A DNA stretch of 64,000 nt from Dendrophyllia cribrosa (GCA_024195265.1 JAJLRJ010000008.1:4524001-4588000), one strand, 5' to 3'; numbered from the stretch's first letter, positions 23,686 through 36,303 are shown. The notes: a model not told the origin generated them from the sequence alone. Translations and numbers: made by a program.

Positions 23686-23895
23686 ACATATTCATATGCA
23701 TTCACTATCATCGGGTATTACGAATTCACAATTGGCCATCTATCCATCTGGCTTGATAGCTCAGTGGATAAAGCATTGCATCGGTATCGCAAGGTCATGG
23801 GTTCGAATCCCGTTCAAGCCTGAATTTTTTCCGGTTGCTTTTTCAACTGCTTAAGTTGAGAGCACACTGCGAGGATCACAACTTTCACTCACAGA
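23686..23895 (+). mobile_element. tRNA-headed SINE-like repeat
   Basis: The segment tcactatcatcgggtat, a tRNA-like core (23750-23820), and a tail with caactgcttaagttga and cactgcgaggatca all recur, in the same order but on the minus strand, at 39660-39860. The shared order shows one dispersed element with the tRNA-like part in its middle. Confidence 0.75.
23750..23820 (+). tRNA. tRNA-like sequence (pseudo-tRNA core of a SINE)
   Basis: A 7-bp acceptor stem (GGCTTGA/TCAAGCC), an A-box-like tagctcagtggata and a perfect B box (ggttcgaatcc) are present. The anticodon loop reads TCGGTAT, which lacks the usual U33, and the D stem is imperfect. The inverted partner at 39718-39788 has lost its acceptor stem. 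It therefore looks like the promoter head of a SINE rather than a working tRNA gene. Confidence 0.5.
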
Positions 23896-23939
23896 AAACT
23901 ATGACAGGAGAAGGGGTTGGGGGGGGTTGATTTTCCGGG

Positions 23940-24130
23940 AAAGATTGATCATCCTAGGGGGATTGATCATCCTATGAGACAAATCATCTGTGGGAGAATT
24001 GATCATCTGAGGGAGATGTGCTCATCTGATAATTCATCATCTGAAGGGGGTATTCAACATTCTAGGGATAATTGATCATTTGAGGGGGAGGAAAAATGGA
24101 TCATCCCATGCGGTACCATTGAACATCCGA
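23940..24130 (+). repeat. Degenerate ~20-bp tandem repeat (gattgatcatc)
   Basis: Eight or so variants of ttgatcatcctagggg and gatcatctgaggg follow one another. Confidence 0.7.
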
Positions 24131-24249
24131 GGGCGCATTGTTTATCTGAATAGTAAAGAGCATGAAGTTCACTCGGTAGAATCCTTACCGTATGATTTCG
24201 ATCTCTTATCACATGCCGAGGGGATGTGTACTCCCTTGCAGTCACAGTA

Positions 24250-24345
24250 GTTTTATCTATGGATGAATTGAGGACCGTTTGATATTGTGTTCGCCGCTTA
24301 TTGCTGTGGGAGTTTTGTTCCGGCAAGTTTTGTGTTTTATTTATC
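24250..24345 (+). repeat. Dispersed repeat, inverted partner at 31487-31580
   Basis: The segment tgttcgccgcttattgctgt with flanking gaggaccgtttg and gcaagttttgtgttttat recurs as its reverse complement near 31487-31580. Confidence 0.75.
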
Positions 24346-24400
24346 ATAACTTGTCATTTCAGTTAGCGATCGTGGTTTCAAGTGTCGGCTACTGAATGTA

Positions 24401-24741
24401 CACAGGACGAAATAATGAATTTACTAATCTTTAAGAGAAAATTAAATTTTACTTAAAGGTACCGAAAATCTTTAAGTTGAGACGTAAATACTCTTAAATG
24501 TATTAAAGTAAGTAAGTATCTCTAATATGTGTTTAAGAACCTTTACGTTATCTTTAATTCAACTTTTCAACAACTTAAAGACCCTTAAAGGCAACTTAAA
24601 TTGTTCATTACTTGCTTTAAGTGTTGTCAAGTAAAGGCTTATTTAAGTAATTTACGGTGCACTTAAAGATAGTCGAAATTGTTCTTTAAGTTTTCTTTAA
24701 TGAACCTTTACTTGCACTTAAAGTCGTTATTTCGTCCTGTG
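24401..24741. mobile_element. TIR element with 11-bp imperfect target duplication
   Basis: Ends CACAGGACGAAATAA and TTATTTCGTCCTGTG are inverted copies. The flanks tactgaatgta and tagtgaatgta match at 10 of 11 bases. A 9-11 bp duplication is typical of Mutator-type elements. The AT-rich interior is full of cttaaag/ctttaag motifs and has no coding frame. Confidence 0.6.
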
Positions 24742-24888
24742 GTAGTGAATGTAATGTAGTCTTACTTAAATAGTTTTATGTTTCTCCGTTAAAATACGTA
24801 CTCAAAACACTTGGAAATCAATACTGCGATAGGTTAAAGACGCCACGAGTTCAATCTGTGTACAGCTACTGTTACCTGTCTTATTTAA

Positions 24889-25304
24889 AGGATGGTTTCA
24901 CGGTTCGGCGCATGTGCACAGATTAAAATGCTTTATTCGCTTTCTTACCAATTTTATCGGTTAAAAAACCACTCACATTTTTACTTCAATAATCACATAC
25001 TATAATTAGTCGAAACAAAGCGAAGGATGATCAAAATTCACAGAAAATTTCAATGGATTACACGGACAAAGTCAACACTGAATAAAACCGTTGACCCGAA
25101 GGATTTATTCTACGCTCTGGTGGCTTTTATGGCACACGTGGGTACATATAATCATCCATTCAATCAGCTGACTGACCGCGACATTTTCGTGGGCAAATTT
25201 CCCGCCAGAGTTATCTACTCGCTTCTGATTGAATTGGCCTAAACAATGAAATTAAATGGATTACGTCATAGCTTGCACATGCGCCGAACCGTGAAACCCT
25301 CCCT
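24889..25304. mobile_element. TTAA-flanked TIR element, 416 bp
   Basis: TTAA flanks both ends (24885-24888 and 25305-25308). Inverted ends share tttcacggttcggcgcatgt over about 35 bp. A 71-codon frame inside (25027-25242) is not recognisable and most likely incidental. piggyBac-type target choice; non-autonomous. Confidence 0.75.
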
Positions 25305-26096
25305 TTAATGTGGGTGTCACCATTGGAAACCTGCCTCGGTGAGGTGCGGGATTGCAGAAAATTGGTTCTATTCTTTTCAACTCTTTTTAGAATGAGGCAT
25401 TAAGACAATGAGTTCTATTCTTATTCAGAATGAGATGCAAATCAGTTCATGCCCAATTTTCTAAAATCCCGCACCTTACAGCCTGCCTCTTACGTAAACG
25501 AGCGTGTTTTCCAAACAATAAAAAATAAGAATTGACAGTGAAGAGAGGATGAATGCATACTAAAACTACAGCCTCTAGCATTTTATTAGCAGTTTATTTC
25601 AGTTGTATTTTAACAGCATGTACGAGTGAGAGTCCAGTGTCACAAGATATCACTGTGTTGTTGGTCTTTTTCGGTCCTAATTGCCACAGACCTAAGACAA
25701 AGAAAAAAAAGTTACGACTAAAGCATATATAAAATTTACCTCAACATGTACGTGTAGCGTTGAACTCAATTTACAATAAAGTCGTTTTTTAAAAATTTTT
25801 AAGGGATATTCGTCCTTTATTGCAATGTTGACTTAAAATCTATTATTGGGCACGGGTGCTCTTGTTATTGTCCCGGATGTGTTATGGTAACCTTTTATCT
25901 GTACTATTTTAACATGATATAATTGTAGCTAATTGTGATCAACAATGAATCAATTTTGTTTATTTATTTTTCACTATTATTGTAATTGAGAGAGAAGATA
26001 ATTATTTTATGCGGGACGGTACTAATCTACAAATTTCCTAGCAAACTCTAGTTTCAATTCCAACTCAATGATACACGATTCGCCATTTGTTGATCA
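25305..26096. other. No gene seen
   Basis: Contains a short inverted pair (gtgcgggattgcagaaaattgg near 25345 and ccaattttctaaaatcccgc near 25450), probably a small MITE. Otherwise featureless. Confidence 0.4.
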
Positions 26097-26780
26097 CTCA
26101 AGCAGTTTAAGGCCTGGGTTTAAAGTGTGTTCGGAAAATATGGTTGACACTTAATATCTTCACCGAGAAAACCTAGATCAAGATGAAATTTTCCCTGAAT
26201 GTTAATCTTGATGTTTTCTTTTGCCTTAACTCAAAAGTTTGGTCACGGGACATGTCACGTGATCAAAATTTTAAAATTACGTAAATCGGCGATTTGGTAG
26301 CGAATTTTCTTTGTATAGTTAAATAAATTAGCTTTCCCGATGGAGGTTTAACATATTTAACCTTCTACGTTTGGAATGATTGTCCTCGAGTCTTTAAATT
26401 ACAGTTACAAATAATAATAGGTTGAATTTTGGACTGAAAAATGACCTTTGTCCTCTTAATTTTTTTTTAGAGATTAATGAACACTCATTCCAAACGTGAA
26501 GGGCTTGAGATATTTAATCTGCATCAGAAAAGCATTTTTATTTGATGTTTTCTCTTAAACCCGTCACCAATTCGTCAAATATTTGCTATTTTAAGAAAAA
26601 TGGCCACGTGACATGTCACGTGACCTATGCCAAAGCTTATTATACTTAAAAATGTTAAGGACGATAATATCTTTCTATGTGCCAAATTTCGATTCAGTTC
26701 CATTCCGTTTGTAAAAGTTATTACGAATAAACCGTTTTTTCCTGGTCAAAGCCCATGACCCAGGCCTTAAACTACTTGAG
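26097..26780. mobile_element. TIR element, 684 bp
   Basis: Left end ctcaagcagtttaaggcctg and right end caggccttaaactacttgag are inverted with one mismatch over 23 bp. Interior ccacgtgacatgtcacgtga and related motifs (26250, 26600) pair with each other. No coding capacity. Confidence 0.7.
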
Positions 26781-29700
26781 CAACAGATATTGCAACGGCT
26801 GTTCAGCAAACGTTGGAATGTTTTGGTCTGGAATAGGGTCAGGATTTGGAGAACCAGGCGGCACACTCCCACCAAGAATCCCAAGTATTATGCCTTGTTG
26901 AATGTTGAAATATGCCATTTAACATGTTGAATGTTGTTAAACGAAAATAGAGAAAGGCTCTATTCCGTTCAACAAGTTTCAACTTGTTGAACGATGTCGA
27001 GTCAGTCAATCGTTTTTAAATGTTGAATGTATTTTCTACTTATTCAACAAGTTGCAACATCGTTCAGCATTTCTTGAGCAGCAAATGTTGAACCGTGTAT
27101 CATTTGCTTAAGCCTCTCTAGGGAAGGGAGTGGCTGCAGACTTGGCGTCAAAGCGCCCAGCTATTTATTATTGTTATTGGAAAAATACTGCAATCAACGT
27201 TTAGAACTTTTTTCATAGGTCAAAGCGGGGAATACAAAATACCGCGTTAATTTAGCCGGCATATTTTCTAGACCCTACTGTTCTTGTCACAAAATTCCCC
27301 ACCCCTCTCCTTTTGATCCTTTCCAGCTTAGCAATTATTTCATTTTCAAACCTAACCTCATGTCAAAGGCTTGGTTTGTAAATCACTTGGGGGCGAACCT
27401 TTAGATTTCAAGGGGGGGGGGGGGGGGGTGCTTTTTAAAAACATATTCCGCAAGCCAACTCTCTTGTCTGAAAACAATCCTGTAACTGCGTAAGTCCGAA
27501 TTGAGATTTTTGGTTTTGTTTAGCAAAAACATTTTAGCTCAGCGACACAGCAAAAGGGGCGAACATTTCATTTGCTGTCAACCCAAAATCCTAACCCAAA
27601 GTTTGATATGTCACGCTCTTATGACCAATCCATTCATTACCCCTCCTCCACCACCACCGCATGCAGAACTGCTTTTATCTTAGTTTCAGAGGCGGCAGAG
27701 CGTTTTGAAACATGGGGGGGGGGGGGAACTCATCGTATACCAAGCTAAGTGCATACCCCATACCTATGTGCATACCCCCACTCAAATTTCCAATTTCCTG
27801 CGCAGTTCATTGACACAAGCAAACCCCCTTGCAATCTTAACAGTGTCCAGTGTGTCCGTAATCGATTTGTGACAATGGATAAGTAGGCAGTTGCTTAACG
27901 GTTCTTAGGTAGTTCTTAAGTCACCGGAGGGCACAAAATGTACGAAACGTGGGGGGCTGTGCCCCCTCCCAAAAAAAAAAAATTCGTTTGGGGGGCTTCA
28001 GCTCCATCTGCTCCCCTTTGCCCCCTGCTTCGCCGCCTATGCGGTTTGCACATGACGTCATAAACATTCAAAAATCTAAATTATGCATTCTACAAAGCTG
28101 ATTCTAGCATGATATGTTGATCAGTGATGCATTCTTTCATAAAAAGTTTCAGGTTTTAACGATGTTTTGCCTCCGTAAGTTGTACAGATTTGAATGTGTC
28201 AGACAATAAACATTAGGGAATCAAAATCTGTTTTTAATGCTTCTGAATTTTGATATGACGTAGGTGCAAACGAAGAAAGAAATTCCTTACCTAAAACTAC
28301 TTATATTACTATTATTTGTATGAACAGCATGAACCAGGCTGTAACATTTTCCTTACTTTTAGTCCATAACACTAGCTTGTTCAGATCTTCTCTTGAGAGT
28401 TTTCCATAAACTCTCTTCCAAAAGCAGTTTTATATCCCCCAGTAAAAAATCTGCCAGCACGTACTATGAATATTGCTGGCCGCTTTTTCTTCTAAAATTA
28501 AATAATACCAAAAATAACAAAAAAAAGATCAGATTCATCTTAAAATAATCCCCCCTTAACTCTGAGACAGAAAATAAATAAAACTATTATATCAGTCAAT
28601 TGCAGCAATGCTCAACCGCAGAACATTAGTATTTAATTTTGTTGGCATAATAAAGTGATCAAATGCCCTCAGTAGGGACAAAATAGAGCGTAACATCTTG
28701 GAAAACTAAAACTTGATGGAAACCAAACAATTATGATCCAGTTTCGATGAAAATCATTAGAATTGTAAGGTTTGCGATTTGGCTATGGACTCGCTACGGA
28801 TGGCCACGATTGGACTTAAAAATGAAGGGGGACAAACGTGTTGAAATCCTCTGTATTTTAGAAATGGCCTTGTGGGAACTTTTTTGTGTAACATCATGTT
28901 TTCAAGTGTGATGCCGAACCTGTTCAGGAGGAAAACAAGGAGGACCCGTTAGAGAGTTTTCTAGTTGTTTAGTAGTAGTAATTAATTATTAAAGTAATAA
29001 TAATAATATAATAATCAGGAGCCTTAAATTACATACAAATATGGTCAAATGCGCATTATTTAAGAATTTTAAAGATTAAACTGGTAACTACCAAGGGATC
29101 AGGGATCCCACATGAAAATAATAAGAGATGAAAATATACGGCGGCTTGTGGGATGTGGCTTGTGAGAAACTCAGAATGATATTACTCAGTTGTGCCTAAA
29201 GGAGCTATGTCATGGTATGATTTTTAGGGTCAAAACTGCCCCAAATTAAAACTAAGTATCTTTATCGTGCACTAAATGCTTATAGAACTCTAAGAGGAAG
29301 ATATAAAGTGAATTCTTGAAGAGAGAATAAACCATAATCAGAATTTTAGCGAGTTTTCCAAGAAACAAGGCGATAAAGTTTACAACATTGGTCCAATCCA
29401 TTTCCATCAGATGCAATCCAGGCCATCTGCAGCCCAAGACACTTATTTTTACTTTTAGAGTACTAGTAGAATAATTTTAAACAAACCTGAACCATTATTG
29501 TTGGGTTTTTACTGATTTTAAGATGCATTTTGGCTTTTTAAAGTTACACTAAAAATGGTGACATAGCCCCTTTAATACCGCTAGCTTGTCCCTGAAAAAA
29601 AGTTAGCCTCTCTTCTTATCCGATTGTCCCATTTATTTGCTGGATGGAGAGAGCTGGAGAGAGACACTGTGAGTCTGCAGAGTAAAGATAAATTTTAGAC

Positions 29701-29861
29701 AAGGACGCTTTTAAATTTTACTACGTGGCCAGCTTTCTATATAAAGTTATATGATTTTCTGTGTTAATACCCGAATTGCATACTGTTACGTTCTTAGTTA
29801 CTATACAGACTGATATGTTCTTTTATCTCTTCATACAGAAATAAAGATTCATGCATCTTAC
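26781..29861. other. Repeat-rich DNA without a supported gene
   Basis: Contains a gttgaatgttg/caacaagttgcaac repeat (26890-27110), G runs at 27412-27428 and 27714-27726, an a-rich/ggggggctt segment (27960-28040) and a short taa microsatellite (28980-29010). At 29554 the tail ggtgacatagcccctttaa seen next to the ATTG microsatellites recurs. Confidence 0.45.
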
Positions 29862-29939
29862 CACAATTCGTTTGCCATCACCTTCATAGTGACAGGTCAT
29901 GGAAATAATGAGTAAAATAAAAACGAATGTTTGTTTCAT
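29862..29939 (-). CDS. Signal-peptide exon of a MKQT-family secreted peptide
   Basis: On the minus strand an ATG opens 26 codons beginning MKQTFVFILLIISMTCHY and ending DGKRIV at a phase-0 donor (gtaagatg). Start motif, hydrophobic core, MT dipeptide, the Asp-Gly near the predicted cut site and the phase all match exon 1 of gene B and the exon at 4317-4388. The upstream sequence (taacggatttaaccac) is also shared. I could not find its further exons with confidence on the left, so it may be an incomplete or dead member. Confidence 0.6.
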
Positions 29940-31036
29940 GTTAACGGATTTAACCACGTCCACAGCACTACGTTGTGAAGAAGAGTTCGTTTCAAATGCC
30001 GAGGCTTGCTCACACGACTGCTGTAATAAGAGTTACAAGGTTAGTCTTTTGTCTTGTTTTATTGGTTCCAATTTTCAAGCTGGTGGGGCACTTACCGTAA
30101 TTAGATTTTTCATTATTGAAATCCTTAGAAGGCGGGGTAATAGAACAATAATCAAATCTGATTTTCACCTTGGCCAATTTCGTTTTTTTCATACACTGGC
30201 GTGATGGATTTATTCTATACAACTTAAACTACGTGAAGCAAATTATATTAAAATTTCATAAGGTCTAAGGGAATGGCTTATTCATAACCCCATATCCATG
30301 ACAACCAGTGTTTTGCTTTTTTTTTTATCAGAGAATTCCACATCAAAATTTTTTTTCTCATCATTCAACTTCCAAAATGATGGGCTATATCTCCAATCTA
30401 AAAATACTTTCAGATGATTTTCGGAACTGAGCGAGAGGGATTATATGTATTGCTTTTTTACATTATACAATAAAAAACCGGTTCAAGCATTGCCCGTAGG
30501 GTCATAAATTACCCCTAACGAATAAAAAAAATACGTACTAAAAATGAGCAAACCCTCACAAACGATTTTAAACATAAAGCAGAGTGTAACACTGCAATTG
30601 CGATTTTGTATTACCTTGCCTCACGGAGAGCTTTTTAAATGATTTTTTAATTACGCCAACTGTAGCTCGTCTTGAAACATCTGGACGTACCAATAAAATC
30701 TAACGGCAGAGAAAAAAGTTCTTTTGATATTAATACAGTGATTAAACAATCAGCTCCACAACAGTGTTGTAGTCTTTCCTGTTTCACGTTCTTTGGAATG
30801 CGTTTGTGGCTTCCTAAGACTTGTGACTTTGTTGTGTGACATTTAGATTACATCGCATCATAGAACTCCCTTAGAGGGGGGTTACGAAATTGTTAGAACA
30901 CGTGGACTTCTGTCGCTGTAATATTTCTCTTCGATGGTGAAATAAAACATATGTTGTTGAGTTACTCACTTGTGTTGGATTTAATTAGTGTATCTTCTGG
31001 ACGCTAAACGTTTAAATATTACCTTATGACATGCAG

Positions 31037-31220
31037 AGAGTATCAGAGCCTCTTCGTCGCTGCCTACAACAACAAGGCATTCGCACAGTCTTCAAGTCGG
31101 ACACGATACTTAACACACGACCCTTGATGTGACAAGAAGAGCCAGTCGACCTAACCAAGCAACATGCCAAATGGGTGGTTAACACGATTCCCAGTGCGTG
31201 GGGAAAAGTCTTAATCGTGA
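31037..31220 (+). pseudogene. Degenerate Penelope-like retroelement fragment
   Basis: The frame from 31037 reads VSEPLRRCLQQQGIRTVFKS, which I recognise as the segment after the reverse transcriptase domain of Penelope-like elements. A frameshift then leads to EEPVDLTKQHAKWVVNTIP, matching the KxPVDxTKQxGVVYKIPC stretch that begins the GIY-YIG endonuclease. A stop after the first part and the loss of the Tyr and Cys residues mark it as dead. Confidence 0.6.
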
Positions 31221-31486
31221 AACCGACGAAAGGGAAGGAGCCAGTAATTTTTTGTTACCGAACGAAGTTGCATTCTATTAACCGACAAGAAGCTGTACAC
31301 AGCTTAAACTCGTGGCGTCTTTACCCCATTGCAGTATTGATTCCCGGGTTTTTAGAGTGCTTTTACGGAGCTTAAAGTATGTCTAAAAAGTTAAGACTAC
31401 ACATTTTACTACATTCAATAGCCTCAGAAATAGCTGACACTTCAAAACTCGATCGCTAATCAAATTGCAAGTTATATAAAACACAA

Positions 31487-31580
31487 AACTTGCCCAAACA
31501 AAAATCCCACAGCAATAAGCGGCGAACACAATAACAAACGGTCCTATCCGACTCTATTCATCCATGAACGCCTTGCATTG
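31487..31580 (-). repeat. Dispersed repeat, inverted partner of 24250-24345
   Basis: Reverse complement of the 24250-24345 segment, with the shared core acagcaataagcggcgaaca. Confidence 0.75.
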
Positions 31581-31896
31581 TCTTGAAAACTTGCAATTGT
31601 ACGCTGTAATTAATCCTTCTGCTTCTCAAGTCAACACACGGAGATATTTTGCGGTATGTATTTCATGGCTGAAAGCCATATAGTCGTCGGCATTAACTAA
31701 ATATGCGTGCATAAGTTTGCATGCGCTAATGTGACACGGAAAAAAAGAAAAGAAACTCAGAGCCGGATTTACAACTTGTGTGCTGCGCCACGAGTAATAA
31801 TAACAACAACAATTGAAAATAATATATATAATTATAACAAGAACCTTTGCAGAATAACCCAATTTCGATATATTAAAATTCAACTTAAAACAAAAG

Positions 31897-31969
31897 ACAT
31901 CACTACGAGGCTTAGGGGAATAAACCATATAAATCCCTTATATCATTCCCCTAACCCTCGTAGTGATGT
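31897..31969. repeat. Near-perfect hairpin at the duplicate boundary
   Basis: Arms of 25 bases (31897-31921 and 31945-31969) pair with one mismatch around a 23-base loop. The hairpin ends 18 bases before the 6.7-kb block begins at 31988. Confidence 0.9.
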
Positions 31970-32084
31970 CCGTCCATCCACGTAAACAGGACCTAATATA
32001 ACACTGCAACAAACCTGTTTATTGACAATCAAGTGGTTGTTGTGACGACGACACACATTTTGGCGTATAGGGAACTAAACTTAC

Positions 32085-32149
32085 CAAATTTTGAATGATA
32101 TCCCACGCTTCTCCGCTGGCGCGGAGATAGTGCTTTCCGTAGTTGATTC
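32085..32149 (-). CDS. Candidate internal exon (copy 2 of 97-161)
   Basis: Same 65-base stretch as 97-161, carrying KRGISFK before a gtaagt donor. The acceptor differs from copy 1 by one base (ctgaag instead of ctaaag). No continuation was found to the left of the block. Confidence 0.3.
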
Positions 32150-32869
32150 CTTCAGATGAAGAAATGGCACAGTCAGTTATTCAACTGGCTACTTCGTTTA
32201 ACAACACCTAGAAAATATATAATAGTTTATTTCTTGTACCTCGGACAGACCAAAGGCTCCAGCGTAATCTCCTGTCTGCTGCCTGTTCTGACGTCGTTCC
32301 TAAATAAAAAAATTATAGTTACTATAGACCTAGTTGTAGATTACAAAACCGTTGACGTCCGGACGTCACTGGTGTTAACCGGACGTCGTCAACTACTGAC
32401 GAAAAATAACTCCCAATCTACAAAGATGTTTTTTATTACTTTTTTTAGTAGGACTGTCGACCCTCTATGCGTGTTCTGACGTCATCACGCCAAGCCACGG
32501 ACGGCCCTTGTAACAGAAAACCTTTGTTATTCGTTGAGTGAAGGATTGGAGTCCAAAGGGAGCAGAGCTTGTAACGTAGACCCCAGGAAAAAATTACATG
32601 TAATTGGCTTAGTGCTAAATTGATAAAAAGAAAACTTTTAGTGTTACAACAACCCACTTCAAGGTGTTTGGAAATCTGATGAAACACACTTTCGAATGTT
32701 TGAGAGTGTTTGATATAGCTTCTCAAACTAATCGTTAAATGCGGAGAAAACGAAGGAATAGAATCGCCAAAATCTATGCAAATTAAGAAACGATTTCAAA
32801 ACCTCCTTTCTTATTATTATCAATGATAGAAAACTGTTGTAACTTGTTATGGTGTAAGTAAAAAAATAA

Positions 32870-32930
<61 letters not shown>
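32870..32930 (+). repeat. (ATTG)n microsatellite, long allele
   Basis: Five more ATTG units than the copy at 882-922. Confidence 0.95.
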
Positions 32931-32931
<1 letters not shown>

Positions 32932-34143
32932 GGTGACATAGCCCCTTTAAGAAATCAACTTTGACTCATGTGAATCAGTCACTGTGCTTGAGATGAAAAG
33001 TAAAAGTTGTGATTTACATGTAAAAGAGAGGGCGATCTAAAAATGGCATGGATGTGATTCAAATTTGTCATGCTAAATTTCGACGCCAATAACTATTGAC
33101 GTAGTTTCTAAAAGCAACCCTAAAATGGCACACAATACACTACGGGTCACTACGCAACGAAAATGCCCTGCTACGTGGCGTGGCAACAGAGTTTGCGCTT
33201 TGTTTTTTTTTTATCTCAGTTTAAACAAATGAAAGGATCAGTACTATTATTAATAACTGGATGGCCCAAGCTTGATAGCAGAAATTATCAAAGCCGAGGT
33301 TCTCACGTGACCTAAAGGACCCCCAGCAGAGATTCGGACATGAAGTTTAAAGGAAAAAGCTTTGACTTTACTCTCATCAACCGTCACGTGATATACCATG
33401 ATTGATGACGTTACAAAGCATGCTTTTTGAATTGGGATACGTTTGCACTTAAATACTTAGGTTCGTTGTAATGTAAATCCACCTTTTATGGTGATATCCA
33501 TCACATATCTTGTCAGATATTTTGACATTTGTTATGTCACGTGACCTATTTTCGCTGAAAGATTTTAACCGTTATCACGTGGCCCAAACGTGAGAAGTAA
33601 AAGATGAACAAATAGATACAAATTCGTATAGAATAACTGCTTAGTTTCATGAAGATTAGAGAAATGCTTCTATTTTGGAATGTTGTTATCATTTTCGCTT
33701 CCGCTAATGAAGTGTTGCATGCTGTCGCTCAAGAGCCTGGACAAAGGAAACTACTTCGAAGTGCTATAGCTATTTTCCGTACAGTGTTCCGTAGATTTAC
33801 AGTGCGATTGAAGTGAGAAGATTGAAAAGTGCTATTTTTTTCAAACAGGGACTTTTGGCGTAAAATCTGCAGACAGCAGTGAGAATTTTTTTTTTCTGAT
33901 TTTTGTAAGGCATACTGTCCACGCTGCAGTCCTTTCAGACTTTTCGTCGTTTAATTTCGTTTTGATTCTGAATTTGTGATTAAACTTTTTAAGTCACGAA
34001 ACACTTTTCACTATCAGTGAAGAAATCCTATGCCATTTTACTGTGATTTAATTTGTGTAGTCACTTCTTTGTCCCGTTCTTTACGCAGACGAAAGCTCTT
34101 CGTAGAAAACTAATTTCAATTTGTGAACGCTACATTTAATTTA

Positions 34144-34899
34144 TGCACCAATCAATTCCGGCTGTTACCAACCCCCGGGGATTTGTGTTTTTTTTTTCGT
34201 GTAACTACAAATTCCCCGCCCCCGAGCTGCCAGAAACTACAAATTCCCCGCCCCTGGGCAACAGAAAAGCAACAAAAATTACAAAAGTTAAAGAAACATA
34301 TATTAAAAGCACGTTTAATAATGTAACATCATTAATAACGTAACATCAGATCGCCGAAAAGAAAGTTGCTGGCTCTGTGAAAGTTCTAACAAAACGTATG
34401 TGAATCAGAATGTATAAAGACATATTTAACGTTGTTTCTTTGATCGGATGCACGACTTTGGACTATCGGAAATTTCTGTTTATGCGTCAGCAGCCTGATG
34501 CTGTGCTTTGTTTTTTTCGTTCAGCTCCTCGCCTCAAAGCCTACGTTGAAATACACATCAAGAAGTGTTTCTTACCTTCAAACAAATTCTTTAACTAATA
34601 ACCCAGGCTATAAGGTCTTTTGACACTTAAATAAAGTTTCTATCTATCTATCTATCTATCTATCTAATACCTTGGTTTTCAAGCCAATCGCCCACAAAAG
34701 TAGTCGGTTTCCTGGCGAATTCTTCCATTGTTTACTGACACGGTGACCGCATGGATCTGGCGATCGGTCAAGTTGTCCCCGCCCCCAACCCCCGGGGCAA
34801 CACGTTGTTGTACAAAATCCCCGCCCCAGGGACATAGGGCCTTACAAATCCCCGGGGTATGCCCGGGGGGGATGGTAACAGCCGGAATTGATTGATGCA
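34144..34899. mobile_element. TIR element with GC-rich subterminal ends (copy 2)
   Basis: Duplicate of 2138-2913, shorter by five CTAT units. Confidence 0.7.
34640..34666 (+). repeat. (CTAT)n microsatellite, short allele
   Basis: About seven units against about twelve in copy 1. Confidence 0.95.
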
Positions 34900-35393
34900 T
34901 TAGCTTGGCAAACTTTTCATTCGCTGTTTGTTGTGTAAGAAATGGTACGAGGTAAAATATTGTAGTAAGTCTTTTTACTAATAAAAGGTTGTATATCTCA
35001 ATGGATGTTTTCTCGAAACTGTGATTTGTTATCACTGTGTTGAATTATAAAACAGTTGTTGTGCTCAAGCTTGCGCAATATCGCCTGATTTTAGCTAACT
35101 CGGCCTACGGCCTTGTCGGCTTCACTCTATAACTGTTAAATAGCTGTAGTACTGACGTCACGAATGCAGTTATTATTAAGGCAAATTAATATATATTTAC
35201 CACTTGCATTCCGCTTCTCTTTTGTGCAGAGTCAATATCATTTTTTCAGAGTGATGAACACGGTCCAACGTCCCTTTTCTAGCCAGATTCTGTAAAAGGA
35301 CAGAAAAACGAAAGGATCGATTCACTCATAGACAGTCCAATAAAAAGAACCTGCGTATTATGCCTGAATTGAGCAATAATTTAAAAACATTAA

Positions 35394-35738
35394 AGATGAA
35401 TTACAGTCCGTACTGCGCAACCTCAGCTCGGCAATGTTTGTGAGACTCACAAACAAAGGAACGTTTACTAGCGAAAATGAAAATTACGGGACAAACTTAC
35501 CTTTTCCTTCATTATTAACGTCAGATGTCCTTGCCAAACAAAACTAACAAGTAAAAGAACCCCAAAGTTTTCCGCAAACCAACATTTCAGCTCATCGAGC
35601 ATTCGTAAACACAACGGCCGTTAATGTCGGACTGACGGTTTACTTCCATTTACTCCATGTATGCTATTACCGAAGTGTAACACATCAACGAATTAAAACC
35701 AAACCACGAGATTGCGCAGTACGGACTGTAATTCAGCT
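35394..35738. mobile_element. TTAA-flanked TIR element (copy 2)
   Basis: Duplicate of 3407-3751, with TTAA on both sides. Confidence 0.7.
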
Positions 35739-36303
35739 TTAAGGAAGGGCATATTTATTTAAATAAGAAATTTCAGGAAAAGTACTGTATTTCAAAAATC
35801 ATTAATTCATCGTGTTATATTTTTTTAGTTTTTATTCGCCGCGCTTTTAGCTTTTTTGAAGCATAAAACATAGGATTATATTATTGCTACTAGCTTTCAC
35901 AAGCGAGCGAGCGGCTCGTTCGCTCGCTCATTGAAAACTTTCGTCGCGACCACGACCCCTGGGTCTCCGAAGATGCGCCTTTAGCATCTGACAAGAAAAA
36001 TGCATTGCAAAATTGCAATATTTTGCAAAGAAACACAACACGGTGATTAAGAATTGCCCCTAAGGTAAGGAATGAAATTGTGGTATTCGGTATACGCGGC
36101 AGAGAGAACTGCAAACAATAGACTAACTAAAAGGTAGTTTGCGTTACCTTACAACCGGCATATTAAGAATTTAAATTTGTAAAAGAACAGAAAGTGGTCC
36201 AAAACTCTCATATTATAGAATTCATTGGCGTTTAAATAGTATGTAAGTGTTTATCAAATCAGGAACGAGATCTTTGGATAAAACTATTTAAATATTATTT
36301 TAC

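Noticed and set aside
23750..23820. Functional tRNA gene
   Set aside because: The anticodon loop lacks U33, the D stem is imperfect, and the same core occurs inside a dispersed repeat.
25027..25242. 71-codon open frame as a gene
   Set aside because: It lies inside a 416-bp TTAA-flanked MITE and has no recognisable motif or splice sites.
28287..28335. Possible second exon (PGSCCSYK then stop) for the signal exon at 29862
   Set aside because: It has an acceptor and stop, but no similarity to the family's middle exons; too weak to call.
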